The notes: generated by a model from the sequence alone, not told the origin. 64,000 nucleotides of DNA from Paramecium sonneborni (GCA_905182985.1 CAJJDN010000025.1:236002-300001); one strand, 5' to 3'. Shown: positions 12,309 through 26,866, counted from the first letter of the stretch. Program-made: numbers and translations.

Positions 12309-13942
12309 ATGTTCTTTTTATTTCTTGTCAGGATGATTGCAGCATTCTCATATCAAGATGCAATATTGTTTCATTGGAAAGGTAATTTAACATCTGATTC
12401 AATTACCATGAAGGTTTTTACAAGACAGGATTCAGCTGTTAACTTTAGGATTATTTATTGGAATCTAAATAACATTGAAAACTTTTAATAGTATTTAAAA
12501 ATGAATTATGAGCAGACTTAATATCAGTTAAAGGACTGAATCACCAATTATAGTTTAAATTTAGAATCTTTAACCTAATACTTAGTATTTCTATGTATTT
12601 GAGTTTTATGGTATTGAAAAGATTACAGCAGAATATTTAATGACAATATATAATAAAGAAAAAGATTATGTATTTAAAATAGATTTAGATTAACCAATGT
12701 TTTAATTTAAAACTTTTGGATTGATTGGTTAAGCATATTCTTTTAATTTTAGTGCATCAGGTTGTGCAAGATCTGCTTCAATAAGTGAAATTTTTATTGA
12801 TATTTATTAAAATACCCATCCTTAATTTTTTTTTATGTTAGGTGATTTACATTATAGAGATATAGATAAGGATTCAATTGATGAATTTGATTTCGCTTAT
12901 AAATAAGTTTTTGGTTCTGCTACATAGAGATATTTGTAAAACACTTGAATTATGTAGATATTAATAAGTACCATTTGAATATTAATTTGATGATCATGAT
13001 TTTGGTAAAAATGATGCTGATGGAAGAAGTCCTACCAGAAAAGTAGCTAATTTATTATATTGGAAATATGTTCCTCATGGTAATCTTCATAATTTACTAC
13101 CTTTATTTTAAGATGAAGAATTAACAAATTTTCCATCAGAAATTAAGGATTTAGATGAAATAACTGAACAGAATATTGGAACATATAGATATCAAATTAT
13201 AGGGAGAACAATATTAATAACTCTTGATTTAAGAACATTTTAAAATTTGGAAATTTTAGGTGATTAATTTGAAAGTTAGAGAAATGAAAGATCAGTTTTA
13301 GGAAAATAATAAAGATAATGGCTTTTAGTAATTTTAGATAGAGTTGCAATTACAGAATGGATATAAGCTGTTATTTTTATATCTTCAGTGAATTTTCATG
13401 GAGAATTTTGGGAATAGTTTCCATATGAATAATTATTAATAGCTGAAAAATTATCATATATTTAAGAAGATAAAGATAAATAAGTATTAATAATTAGTAG
13501 CGATTCTCATATGACTGGTATGAAAAATGGATAAAATTCCTTTATTTAAACTTTAGGTCTTAAATATAAATATGGACTTTAAGAAACAATGTGTGGATCA
13601 TTAGATAAATCAGGTTCTTGCAAAACTTAGCCATTGACATTTGGACCATGGTTAGGTAAGAATCATTATACTAATATTGAAATTCAAGATACAGAATTAA
13701 GAACCTGCATTATTGTTAGAGGATTTGAAAAAAAAACTTTACTATTTTTTTATAATACATGTGATGATATATTAAAAGGTCTTTAGGGGAAAGTTAAATG
13801 CCCATTTGATGTTTTAATGAGAGTTGTATATGTTATAGCTTCATTATTGGTCTCTTTTGGTTTTTTAATTGTCCTCTATTTCATTGTTAAAAAATGCCAT
13901 AGAAATAGTATGAGATACAGTTTAGTGATGAGGGAAAAATGA
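12309..13942 (+). CDS. PhoD-like metallophosphatase, secreted or membrane-anchored
   Basis: PhoD-type enzymes hydrolyse phosphate mono- and diesters using metals bound by Asp/His residues. Seen in order: N-terminal signal peptide (MFFLFLVRMIAAFS), a beta-rich domain, SASGCARSA, MLGDLHYRD (GD-x-HY-x-D metal motif), DDHDFGKND (the DDHD motif), then ISSDSHMTG (the C-terminal metal His) and a C-terminal membrane helix (VVYVIASLLVSFGFLIVLYF) before a short basic tail. Two 22-nt introns (near 12490-12511 and 12937-12958) restore the frame. The start at 12309 is chosen because it gives the signal peptide; 12333 is an in-frame alternative. Likely an ectoenzyme or a vacuolar phosphatase. Confidence 0.85.
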
Positions 13943-14535
13943 AATAAAAATATTATATTAATTCAGTTTGTAGATATTTCAATTCTAAAAATTATAATAA
14001 TTATATACAAATTATTATCTAGTTTAAGAACTTCTACAAACTTATTTTAAACTTTTAATGTTATCAAATATAACAAGAAAATATTTAATATTAATTGTTT
14101 ATTTTATCTTATGTAATTACATATCTTTTATTTCTTTAATTAAAATTATTTAAAAACCAAAAAAATAATTCAACAATATTTTTTTGGTATGGACTATTTA
14201 CAAATTTGATCCTTCTTAATTAATTAAGGAAGAACTACAAGAAGAAATTTTCTTAAAATACAATAATTCTCTATATATTGAGCCATAAATACAATCAAAG
14301 GTATTTTTAAAAGCTTTTATCAAATTAATTTTGAAATATTGTTTGCTTAAAATCTTTAATAAATCAATTTAAATATTAATTTATGTTATACATATTAGTT
14401 TATAATTAAAAGTATATAAAAAAATTTAACTAAAATTATAAATAGACATATAATATTTATCACAAAAAGTAAAGGTTAAATAACATTTTGAAATTGAAAT
14501 AAAAATGTCTATTCTATAAACAGTCTAAATTAATA
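13943..14535. other. Convergent spacer, nothing recognised
   Basis: About 590 bp between the 3' ends of the PhoD-like and PTEN-like genes. Very AT-rich with no coding-like frame longer than chance in this code and no RNA gene seen. Confidence 0.5.
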
Positions 14536-15644
14536 TCAGAAATTTTTAGGAGAATGATTAATAACAATAATTTCATTTAACTAGATAGCTTCTTTTATTT
14601 AGTGCCAATTTTGCCTTTCTTGGATTAATGATTATTTGCAATCAGAACATTTTTACGTGAAATTAGTAGTTTGATCACATTGATTGCAATATTCTGATAG
14701 ACAAACATGAATTTAAAAATTATCAGGTATTCTTGAATCATTCTTAATTTTAAATGGATCTATTTAATCTTTGTGAAATGTAGTTGAATTAAAAGAAGTA
14801 TTAAATGATATTCTCATAATTAATTTTGTTTTAACAAGATTGGAATTATAAAATTCAATTAAAATATCCCCATGAACAACAATTGGACTAGGAGAGATAA
14901 TCATACAATTAGTTTAATTTTCTTAAACAATTTTAATTATTTATATCTCTTTAATAAGCTATTAATTTTGATAAATTTTAGCTGATAATTTACTACCATC
15001 ATCTATATTTAATTTTGGGACACCCTCAATAATAATCGAACTTAAATATTTAAGACTTGGATAAATGGGTTCTCCTTACAATAATTAATTAAAGTATTCA
15101 ATATAACGAATTTAACATGGTTAATTAACACCCAAACCTTAATCGTTAAATCTTGATTTTTCGTAATATTATAGAACATCATTTACTGTGGTAAACATTC
15201 CACAATATAAAAGATAACAACAGATTAATGTACCTGTTCTTCCTTTTCCTGCCAAACAATGTACAACAACAACATTTTCTTATTTCTAATTAAAGAACTC
15301 TTACATAGACTTACACATATTAAAGAGTAAATGTAATTAAGGAGCATGATGATTGTTCCACTGATAATTTTTTACTTAATTTTTAAATTTAGAATAATCA
15401 TATGTACGTGATGATAAATTCATTATTAAGTAATTGTTACCATGTCTATTTTCTAAAAATTATACAACCTAAAATTCTATATAAATATTACTTTGTCAAT
15501 AGGATTTCTGTAACAGCTTTCAAATCCATCTGCTGGAAAGGCCATTGCAATTATTCTGTCACAAATATAGGTTAAATCTAAGTTATAACCCTCTGAAATG
15601 AATCTCTTTTTTTTCCCTGAAACTATTTATCTAATATAATCCAT
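14536..15644 (-). CDS. PTEN-like phosphoinositide 3-phosphatase
   Basis: PTEN removes the 3-phosphate from PtdIns(3,4,5)P3. Reading leftwards from ATG 15642-15644: SEGYNLDLTYICDRIIAMAF (family N-terminal signature), YRNPIDK, a 23-nt intron, VVQFLENRHGNNY, SSRTYDYSKF, then the active-site loop HCLAGKGRTG with Cys and Arg intact. In human PTEN this loop has Lys where Leu occurs here. A C2-like C-terminal domain follows (GEPIYPSL, SSIIIEGVPKL, and SPIVVHGDILIEFYN), then a Cys-rich end and TGA 14536-14538. Length ~360 aa is close to PTEN's 403. It probably acts at the plasma membrane or on endosomes. Confidence 0.88.
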
Positions 15645-15814
15645 TTATTATGTATATTTTAAATAATATTCATTTATTATGATCTAATACCCAAATATTA
15701 ATACCCAAAACATTTTCAAAACCTTAATTTAGAATTTATTAAACATAAAACGTCATTAATTAATATAATTTAATAAAATATTCTGAAATATAACATATTT
15801 TACGCTTTTCATTA

Positions 15815-16562
15815 TCAAGAAAAACTTGAATTTTAAACAGAATCTGAGGAAACATCATCATCAGATTCATTTTATTTAACTTTCTTTTTTGGCTTTTCAC
15901 CATCAGATTAATAATTAAGTTTATGAGAAATTTTTGAGTTTTTTTTTCTCTTAACTTATTTTTTTTTACTAGAAAATTATTCATCTACTTCTGAACCAGA
16001 AAAATCATCTCCATATTATGCAATCTCTTTATTAACTCCAATATCAACTTTGTCTCTATTTTCTTAATTTTTTCTTGCATCTAACCCTTTATCAAAATCT
16101 TTAAATATTTTATTTTAGAACTCTTCAGACATCTTAAATTAATTATTATAATACATATTTATAAACTTCTGATTTTTGAGAAACAAAACTTAGTGAATAT
16201 TTATCTCTATTCTTAAACAAAATCAAACTTTAAGTAGGAGGTAAATCATCCAGAAATTTTTAACTTTAATAAGGTTATTTTTCTCTATCATCTCTAATTA
16301 TAAGACTATAATTTAATTAATTCTTTTTACATATTTTTCTTTCTTAGTTAATTATATTCCTTAGGAGTATTCAAATCTGTATCTCTAAAATGCAAAAAAA
16401 ATCATACTTCTTTTTTGGTGGCTATACTTCTTCTTTTTCAATTCTTATTTCATTTTTTCTAATCATAAAATGTCCTTTTCTATAATCTTTAGGCATTTCT
16501 AGAATAGCTTAGTTATTTCTTTAATACAATATGTCAACCTTACTAATTTTAGGTTAATTCAT
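15815..16562 (-). CDS. Lys-rich protein with acidic/Ser C-terminus (unknown)
   Basis: ATG 16560-16562; two introns are needed (one about 37 nt near 16295-16331, one 22 nt near 16135-16156) and the protein of about 225 residues ends FSS-F-S before TGA 15815-15817. N-terminal segment: MPKDYRKGHFMIRKNEIRIE and PPKKKYDFFAFQRY. The C-terminal third alternates KKK clusters with SDGE and ESDDDVSSDS blocks, typical of nuclear or nucleolar proteins with casein-kinase-2 sites. No family recognised. Only 20 bp separate its start from the stop of the next upstream gene. Confidence 0.65.
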
Positions 16563-16582
16563 TTAATATATAAAATAATTAT

Positions 16583-17189
16583 TCAAAATCTTGACTTTCC
16601 ACTTCTTACACTGTAATTTCCACTTCTACTTCCAGATTCTTAAGGTGTTTCAATACTATTCATAGATCTCATACCAGAAGATGGTTCATCACTCTATTCT
16701 TAAGGAATTTAAACAAGTTCTTTTCTTTTGATTTCCTTCCACATTTCAGGTTCATTAATTGCAATTTCAAATAATTTTTGCTTAGAAAATAATAAAACAG
16801 AATACCATCATACTTTTTGTGGATACATAATTATTGATTTATTATTCAGTGTTTTTTATTTATTATTATCTAATTAATTATTAAGCTTATATTCTTTAAT
16901 TTTCAGATTATAATAATCTTTATCTCCATAATTAAATATTTTGATCATCCATATTCAATTTTTCACCTTTTTTTTTTTTAGCTTCAATTTCTTTAATAAA
17001 ATCAAAAAACTCTTTCATTTCTTAAATATTGTCTTCTTCTTTATCTTCAAATTAGAAATCCAATTTAAGTTTCTGCTAATTTAATTATTTCTACATGACT
17101 CTCCTCACTTCTTCTCTTTCTTATATCCATTTATAATATTATTCTTTTGTTAACTCTACTAATTCATTAAAAGATTTAGTTTTTTCCAT
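16583..17189 (-). CDS. Small coiled-coil protein (unknown, ~193 aa)
   Basis: ATG 17187-17189, one 25-nt intron near 16795-16819, stop TGA 16583-16585. The N-terminal 120 residues are Glu/Lys/Gln-rich helix (e.g. EMKEFFDFIKEIEAKKKK); the tail is Ser/Gly/Arg-rich (SGSRSGNYSVRSGKSRF). No catalytic motif. Its first codons overlap the 3' end of the LRR gene frame, so one of the two boundaries may be set by splicing. Confidence 0.65.
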
Positions 17190-17978
17190 ATTCTAAAATA
17201 TAAATGAATATAACCTATAAATTTTAAATGATATTTTCAGTTAAATGAATATTATCAATATATTTTAAACCTGGTTTTGCTTTTAATAATCTAATTTCAT
17301 AACCATTAATTTAAGCAACTGGATTTCCTTTAAAATCTATTTTATCAAGACTTGGTAAAGTTTAAATAACTGCACATAATTCATCTATATATTCTCCAGG
17401 AACCTAATTATAACCAACCTTTAGATCCTGTAAGTATTAACATGTACCCATTAACCTTGTTATTGATATTAAATTGTTTTTTTGAACATCTAAAATTCTG
17501 AGACGAGGAGATTAATTTAATTTAGGGAGATAAATAAGTTAATTTCCAGATAAATTAAGTTACTCTAAAGAAGGGAGATTTTAGTCAGCAATATATGTTA
17601 TTTTATTAAATGATAGATTTAATACTTTTAATCTAGGTAATTATAATTGAGGAACTTCTTTTATAAAATTAGTATTTAGATTAAGTTATTCTAAATTAGG
17701 AAGTTCTAAATTTTCTATCATTGTGATTTAGTTAAATTAAAGTTCTAATACCCTAAGGAAGATCCTAGAATTGGATAATTTATATACATTTGTCTGAAAA
17801 CTTCTTCTATTTAATTTAGACTATTCTATTCAAGAATGACTTCTTAAATTTTATCAGCACGACAATATTGATCAATATTCTTAATACTTATTAGATTTCT
17901 TGTGTTCAAATCTATAATATAGTGATCCCCTTTCAATATATAATTTCTATCAAACACTACCTTCGTAAGTTTACTCAT
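17164..17978 (-). CDS. Leucine-rich-repeat protein
   Basis: From ATG 17976-17978 with a 23-nt intron near 17778-17800. Successive ~22-residue LRRs are visible: LPNLEQLNLNTNFIKEVPQL, LPRLKVLNLSFNKITYIADQ, LPSLEQLNLSGNQLIYLPKL, SPRLRILDVQKNNLISI, then an LRR-cap-like end (LPSLDKIDFKGNPVAQINGY). About 250 residues; such small LRR proteins are common in cilia and as phosphatase or tubulin partners. The frame stays open past the natural cap and stops at TGA 17164-17166, overlapping the next gene by 26 bp, unless an unrecognised intron ends it earlier. Confidence 0.75.
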
Positions 17979-18020
17979 ATAAATTTTATATTAAAAATAA
18001 ATAAATTATAATATATTATA

Positions 18021-19156
18021 TCATTCTTTGGAGTGTTCATAATAAGCTATTCCATACATTATGGCAACAGCAGCAGAAAAGGAAATTAATTATAAGAAGG
18101 AAATTTTAGCATTTTCTTCTTTTAAAATTATTGGTAACATATCAACACAACTTATATAAATAAAATTACCTGCTACAAATGATAAAACATATGCCTCATT
18201 CTCTATTGTTGATACTCCTAATCCTATTAAAGCACCAATTAGAGCACTTAAATTAACTATTCCATTTGAAAATAATGCTTATGAATTAGTGAACTTATTT
18301 TCAAGTAATATACTTGTATCACCTATTTCCTAAGCTAATTCATGAACTATAATTGCTATAAGTGTTGCTATAGTACTATCAAAATTATCTTCTTTTGCAG
18401 TTGCAAATATAACTCCTAATGCTAAACCATCCATAATATTATGAAGAAAATCAGAAATCAAATTTAAATACCCTAAAGTTGGTTTATATTTCCAACTCTC
18501 AAAAGAAAGTAATTATTATGAAATTGGAAGTTGAGATATTTTATCATAATGTATTTCTTAAATTCTTTCTAATTTATCAATTATATCAGGAGAATCACCA
18601 AGATTTTTATTATCAGGATTTGTTTCTTATTAAGGAATATCAGGTTGAACTTTTTTTGAATTCATAAAATAAGCCTATAAAAAAACCAAACATTTTTCTA
18701 TTATAACAAAACTTAGAACTCCAAGTATTAATAACATAGATGTTAGAAATTCTTTTGAAATATCTTCTTCTTCTTCTTCAATTATTTCCTCTTCATTCAA
18801 TAATCTATGATGATCATGATCTTCCTCTTCATGATCATGATCCTCTTCTTCATGGCCATGATCATGAGATATAAATGAATGAGGAATTAAATGTATAAAC
18901 GAATCACCTAAAGATATAATTTAATTTTACCTAATAATGAACCTACAGCAAATCCAATTAAAACTTTCATTACTTATTTTGCTGTTTCACCTTTACTAAA
19001 GTTTTTTAAAATTATGATCAAAATAGAAACAACAAATCCAATCATACTTACAGCAAAAGATGCCAAAAATCCGTATCCCCATCTTTCAGAGCTTGTTGGT
19101 TCACAAAATACAGTTTATATCAAACTAAACAATATTATGAAGTTATGGTGATTCAT
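18021..19156 (-). CDS. ZIP family (SLC39/LIV-1-like) metal transporter
   Basis: ZIP proteins move zinc or iron into the cytosol. Reading from ATG 19154-19156: signal peptide, TM helices (GFLASFAVSMIGFVVSILII; VLIGFAVGSLLG), a 23-nt intron, the motif DSFIHLIPHSF, then a His/Asp/Glu-rich cytosolic loop (DHDHEEEDHDHH) followed by an EEEEE stretch. The core helices carry HNIMDGLALG (HNxxDG metal site) and HELAQEIGD, where LIV-1 members have HELPHE. C-terminal helices follow and the protein ends YYEHSKE at TGA 18021-18023. Length ~370 aa fits the family. Confidence 0.9.
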
Positions 19157-19384
19157 GAGCACTTATTAAAAATTTAAAAATTTTCTTTAATAAACATATA
19201 TACTATGAAATAATATCTATTTAAATTTACTAAATTACTTTTTATAGCGTACTATGTGATTTCCATAAAAACTAATTAGAATTCATCAAAATTTCTAAAA
19301 TAAACAAAGATATTAATAATATTTCCAAAAATATACTCATCAATCTACATTTTATTTTTATAATTATTTTATAATTAAATTTGG

Positions 19385-20300
19385 ATGATTGATTTAGAAG
19401 AAAACCTCTTTTAAAAATCTGAGATGATTAAAACTTAATTCTAAACTCTTCAGGAGGTATTAAGATCTAGTAATAATTAAGAAAATAGAAAATTCTGTTG
19501 TAGAAATTAAAGATTTCAATGACTAATAATAATCTGTATAGATTGCTACTTTGTATAATTATCTTAATTTACTTAGATAATATAAAGATGTATAAATTTC
19601 TAGAAATCAATTCAAAATAAAAGCAGAAAAATTAAAAGTTTTAATAGCTTAGCTTGAAAAAATTGCTAGAGGAAACGAATAAAAGAATGTGGCCAACAAA
19701 TTAAAACAATAATACTAAAAAGAAGTAGAGAGATAAAAAAGGATTATGAAAAGCTTTGTAAATTCCTCATTTGAACAAAAATTTTCTAAAATTTCTGTAA
19801 TTAGATAATCTAAGGCTTATGGATAAGAAAATCAATAAGAATAATTAAAATATTTTGTAGATTAAAATTATGTGAAAATAGTTCCTAAAGATCAAAGAGT
19901 ATAAAATATTGAAAGAAGCAATTTATCTTAAGTTCATGCAGAAGAAAGCTAAAGAATTAAAACAGTGTCAATTGATGAAGATTTTATTGAAAATGATATG
20001 ATTGATTTAGAAAATATGTTAATTGATGAAAGATAACATGAATTAGACTTAATTGAAAAGGAAGCTCTTTAATTAAATTTAATTGCTAATTAAATGGATG
20101 ATATGGTAGATTAATAAGGCTAAGAATTAGATTTTGGTCAATAAAATTTAAATTAAGCAAAGACTAATATTATTGGAGTTTCAAATGAATTGGTTTCAGT
20201 GGATTAAAACTAAAAACAATCTATGAAAAAATATTATTATATAATTGGTGGCCTTATTGTTGTAGTTATAGTTTTGATTATTGTATTTATTGTCAAATGA
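19385..20300 (+). CDS. Syntaxin-like t-SNARE, tail-anchored
   Basis: ATG 19385, one 25-nt intron (19456-19480), ~296 residues. An N-terminal helical region (Habc-like) is followed by a basic stretch, a SNARE-motif-like helix (LDLIEKEALQLNLIANQMDD, ending MVDQQGQELD) and a C-terminal membrane anchor (YYYIIGGLIVVVIVLIIVFI) with a two-residue tail. This is the architecture of a Qa-SNARE mediating vesicle fusion. The zero-layer Gln is probably in ANQMDDMV but I could not align it rigorously. Converges with the TPR gene, whose stop is 29 bp away. Confidence 0.75.
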
Positions 20301-20328
20301 ATAATTAAATCTTATAATATATTTTTTG

Positions 20329-21515
20329 TCATGTTCCTGCTGCAAAAACACCTATTAAAATAAATAATAAAAGTCCTCCTAAAATTAATAAGACATTTTA
20401 AGTTTAATTTTCTAATGGATACTCTTATTATTCTCCCTAAAGTCCTTAATTATTTATATTAAGGTCTTTTGAATAACAGTTATTCCATTATTTCAATTTT
20501 TTCCTAATATCTTAGAGATGTTGATATTGAATTTTCTTAAATTCTTACTATAGCTAAATAGAATTAACACCTAATCTTTTAATTGTTTCTTAAAGATACT
20601 AATATAAAAATAATAAAATTTACAGGTTTTGGTTTATCAAAATTAAGTCTGCTTATTTTTTCTAATTATTATTTTGCTTCTTTAATTTGATTCAATTCTT
20701 ATAGGAATTCATTTGCTTCTTTAATTCTTCCTTATTTTTATAAATCTTTCAGCATTTCCATTCCCTTTTTTTCTGTAAATAATTTTACTTCATTTATTTC
20801 TTAAGGGATTTCCTTAGAATAATCAATTTCATAAGTTAAATTAGCATTTTCAATTAAATTTATATGATTTAATTACCTGTTATTCATAATTTCAACTGCT
20901 TATTAATATGTGATATGAATTAATTCATCTTATTAAATTTGCTAAGCTTTTTTAAGATCATCAATTGAGGCAATAAGATTTTCATTAGTCAATGGAGAAA
21001 GTGATAATAGAGCCTTTCAATAAATTTATAAATTACTTTTCCTCTTCGAAATAAAGCTTTCGGGGAATTAGGATCATAGTTTAATATATAATTAGTGATT
21101 TCTACAGTTTATTAAAACAATTAAAGTTTGAGATAAGTTGCTGATATATTATTTAAAATTGCTATTTTGAGTTCTATTATTATGAATATTCTTTTACAAT
21201 TTAGAAGAATCAATTCATCTGAAGATTTCCCGTTATATTTTATCAAATATTAAGTGTTATTTTTACATTCTCTAAATTCAAAAAATTAATACAGTTCTTC
21301 ATATATTTGACAAGCAGTCTAAAAATCATCTTTTGATTTATATATATGAACTTACTCATTTTATAAAATTGATTTCCCCTTTCTTTGATTAAATTGCAAA
21401 CAGTCATCTGTATTTGAAAGGTTTATTTTCTAAGATTTTGGAATGTAGTCGACAATTTTATAAATTAAGGTGTTTATTAATCAGCAAGGCTCTTTTTATA
21501 AGCCTTTTATAACAT
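20329..21515 (-). CDS. TPR protein with C-terminal membrane anchor (FKBP8/co-chaperone-like)
   Basis: TPR units are visible: KERGNQFYKMNDFQTACQIY, then AILNNISATYLKLQLFQQTV, and NYDPNSPKALFRRGKALLSL. The last resembles the TPR of tail-anchored immunophilins. Two introns are supported (26 nt near 21333-21358 and 23 nt near 21027-21049). The C-terminus is a hydrophobic helix (VLLILGGLLLFILIGVFAAG) ending at TGA 20329-20331. No peptidyl-prolyl isomerase domain was found. The TPR groove probably binds Hsp90/Hsp70 C-termini at an organelle membrane. The N-terminal 40 residues are uncertain. Confidence 0.7.
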
Positions 21516-21704
21516 TTATTAATAAATACATAAATAATCAAAAATTATTTCTTGAATACTTTGTGAAATTTTTCATTGTAAATTAAACTAATTTATAAAA
21601 ATCTTATGAAAAGAGATATTCTAAATGCTGTTATATAATAAAATGATAATAATTTTGAATATAATTAAATTATATATTAAAGTATATTTTCAACAACAAA
21701 AAAA

Positions 21705-22648
21705 TCAATATTGATTAACACGCTTTATTAATCCAATATTAAATAGTAATTAGATAAGTCGTTATTCTTTTCTACAAATTTCGATTTCTTAGAAAAAGCT
21801 AACTACTAATTCTGTTCTTATGTACCGATTAACTTTTTCTACATCTTTTATTTTCATTATTGTATTTTTAGAAAGTTTGAGCATGGCGATTAATAATTTT
21901 GTAATATATTTTTATCCCATTAATTAATAAATATTTAAGATGAGCATTTAGTATTAAAAGGGTGTATTTTAAAGCATCATGGTTAGATAGAAAGGGCTAA
22001 AGCAAATGCCCAAATCATTAAGGCCAATTTCTTAAAGATGCTTAAATAATTTAGGAATGGAAGTCTTCAATTTAAATTTCAGTTTTGCTAAATTTTCAAA
22101 CAGACCTGGAGTTCCTGATAGATAGTTATTTCTATGGTTGTAAATTAATTAATTGAATATTTTTTAAGGTTCAGGAAGTTAAAAGTAAACTAAGGTTCCA
22201 GCAATGAAGTTCATTCCTTAAGCATAACCAACATCTGGATCATAATTTGCATAATTAAGCAAGATCTTTCTTAATTAGTCTTAGTTTGATTTATCTTTAA
22301 AATATGGAATCTATTAATAAGTTCTTCCAACATCTCTATCTATCAATTCTGCATAATATGCACTAGGCTCTTATGGATTTGGCATTTCGAAGTCTTTTAA
22401 TTGTGAAAATATGTGCAATAAATTTATATGACTAAATATTTATTATAGTAGTACTCTGATATTGTAAGAAAGGTTGAATAAAACAAGGCCAATGTTAGAT
22501 CTTTCTACCTGAAATCATTTATAGATTCTTCTTCTATAATTTAACTCCAATCTTCCTTCTATATAGCAACAAAGGATAGGTTATGTCTTGGTGTCTATAA
22601 GTTTATGTTATTTTCATTTTCAGTATCTGAATTTTTGGAAACTAGCAT
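21705..22648 (-). CDS. TBC-domain Rab GTPase-activating protein
   Basis: TBC proteins switch off Rab GTPases by a dual-finger mechanism. Visible: ELIDRDVGRTYQQIPYF (the IxxDxxR arginine finger), LRKILLNYANYDPDVGYAQG (YxQG glutamine finger) and MNFIAGTLVYF, then helical C-terminal elements ending RVNQY at TGA 21705-21707. ATG 22646-22648. At least one intron near 22460-22510 is needed to connect the N-terminal ~50 residues; its borders are not settled. About 290 residues, a minimal TBC protein. Confidence 0.82.
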
Positions 22649-23310
22649 TACAGAAAAAATTTTAACTAAATTAATAAAATTGTTTAAATGAGAAATGAGG
22701 ACTCTATATAAATTCTTAATCATTAAGAATTTGAGAAAAATACAAAATTTTATAAAGAATTATATTTTCCATAAAAACAAAAATATATGACTTATTATTA
22801 ATAATTTAATTTCTTCTGCAAATGTCATTTTATAATTTCTTATTATAGTGAATAGAAGAATTTTATGAAGTATTTTATCTTATTTAGATAAAAAGAATTT
22901 CGTTTTGAGCAGCTTTTAAGAAAAATTCTTATTAATCTTAACAATCATAGATTAAGTAAAATAAAATTTTATAAGAATTCTCTTAATAAAAGGATTTCGA
23001 ACAATATTAATATATAGTTGATATTAGAATAATTATAAAAATTTAATAAAAAATTGCTTTTATATATGATACTCTTAGGGTAGAAAATTTTATTATAGAA
23101 AGTTTGAGTTTTAAAGGGAGTTTAAATGATATTTATTTGTCTTGATATGTATTTAAGTATCTTACATTTAAAATGAATGAAACAACTTATGATCAAAGTA
23201 TAAAAAAGTCCTAATATTTTATAAAATAGAATTTACAGTATTTAATTCTGAATTTTTCTCTCTGAATAATAAAATATATAATTTGAATTAAATTATTATT
23301 GCCATCGTTA
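22649..23310. other. AT-rich divergent spacer
   Basis: Between the TBC gene (minus) and the small plus-strand gene at 23311. No sustained coding frame or recognisable element; it should hold promoters for both. Confidence 0.5.
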
Positions 23311-23652
23311 ATGAAGAAAATAAGTTCGTAGATTCAATCACTTATCAATAGAAATAGCTTTTAAGAACCTTCTTTAAGCAGTGATATTAAATCTTCACGA
23401 AGCAATTTAAAAACAGCAAAGACAGAACGACCTTAATCTAAAAATAAAAAAAATGACTTATTAGATTATTTAAAAAAAGAAAGAAATACAATTACACGAA
23501 TGGTAAATTCTGTAAAGAATACTTTACAAGGAAGCAAAAGCATAGATAATTTATAAACGTAAAGTTTGAAAAGCGAACGTTTAAAGAATGGGCAATTAAA
23601 TGTATATATTATGATGAAAATTCTAGAATGGAAATATGAATGTTTAAACTGA
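23311..23652 (+). CDS. Small Ser/Lys-rich protein (unknown)
   Basis: ATG 23311, open in the ciliate code for ~113 codons: MKKISSQIQSLINRNSFQEP then Ser/Asn/Lys-rich sequence, a charged helix (DLLDYLKKERNTITRMVNSV) and QLN. Codon content is coding-like. A 25-nt GT-AG intron (about 23611-23635) would instead give a hydrophilic tail (NGNMNVQTDDGNNTKR) and extend the protein toward 23857. I give the unspliced end. The opposite strand of this stretch carries a hydrophobic ORF that is only its shadow. Confidence 0.5.
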
Positions 23653-23904
23653 TGATGGAAATAATACAAAAAGGTAAATACTCAAATAAAAAAATTTATC
23701 TCTTGCTATAATTTCATTAGAAGTATGCTTAATGAGTTTATTCTTTATAGAATCAACTTTTTAAATAGTCGCAATCCATTAAATAATCTTACAATCAATC
23801 CCCTTAAAATTAAATAAATTCGCCGATAATAAAAAAAAAAGATTAATATTTATTTGATATGCAAATAGTATAACTATTGAAATAATATTATGTAGTTAAA
23901 AAAT

Positions 23905-26145
<2,241 letters not shown>

Positions 26146-26290
26146 TTAATTAAAGAGTAAATAGTAATTTTTGACAATGTTAATTAAAAATTAGTAGTTA
26201 AAAACTCATTTCTTCTAAAGATTATGTATAAAATTTGTGAGATTTATAATATCACATATTGTTAATTTTTCAAATTTATCATTCTTAGAC

Positions 26291-26866
26291 TCAGTTCAAC
26301 TTTATTTTTTAATTTTTATTTCTTTATAGTGATTAATTTTTATAACATTTGTTTGTAATTAATTCATAATATTTTCTTTTGTTTTTAAAACAGATTTTTT
26401 TTTAAAGAGAATTCGATTTCTAAGTTTATTCAGTTGATTCATCCTTTTTTATTTTAGAGTTATTTTTTATCTTTCGTTTTGGCTCCCAATTCAAAATTGC
26501 ATTTTTTCGCCAATCATTCAAAGAAGGGAACAGCATCAAATTAATTATATCAACTCTTTTTTATGCTTTCTCGATATTTTTGCTTTTTTTGCTATACCAT
26601 AATGACCCAAGAGAATTCCCTTTAAATAAATGAAAAGCCCTAAATTAATAATTGGCCTAACTCTAATTCTTCTCACTCTTTTTTCTCCAGAAACTAACTT
26701 TGTCACTTATATTCCCCTTTTCAAATGCTCTCTTTTTTTGTTTATAGGCATAAAACTTTCTGCAAATCTTCTTTTAAATCTATTATTTCTTGAAATTCTT
26801 ATTAAATATTAATTTATTTAATATAAATAGATTTTTTTAAAATAAAATTATAAAATGGTTTAACAT
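26291..26866 (-). CDS. Lys-rich basic protein, intronless (unknown, 191 aa)
   Basis: A single unspliced frame of exactly 192 codons from ATG 26864-26866 to TGA 26291-26293. Very basic, with WYSKKSKNIEKAQKRVDIIN and LNDWRKNAILNWEPKRKI, and a hydrophobic N-terminus (MLNHFIILFQKNLFILNKLI). That start plus the basic body would suit an organelle-targeted or RNA-binding protein, but no family is recognised. The plus-strand ORF in the same place is its antisense shadow. Confidence 0.55.

Noticed and set aside
15760..15984. Minus-strand Lys/Asn-rich ORF of 74 residues
   Set aside because: Out of frame with the better supported gene 15815-16562, which covers the same DNA.
23466..23669. Minus-strand hydrophobic ORF of 67 residues
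   Set aside because: Antisense shadow of the plus-strand Ser/Lys-rich gene at 23311.
26630..26812. Plus-strand hydrophobic small ORF
   Set aside because: Antisense shadow of the intact 192-codon minus-strand gene 26291-26866.
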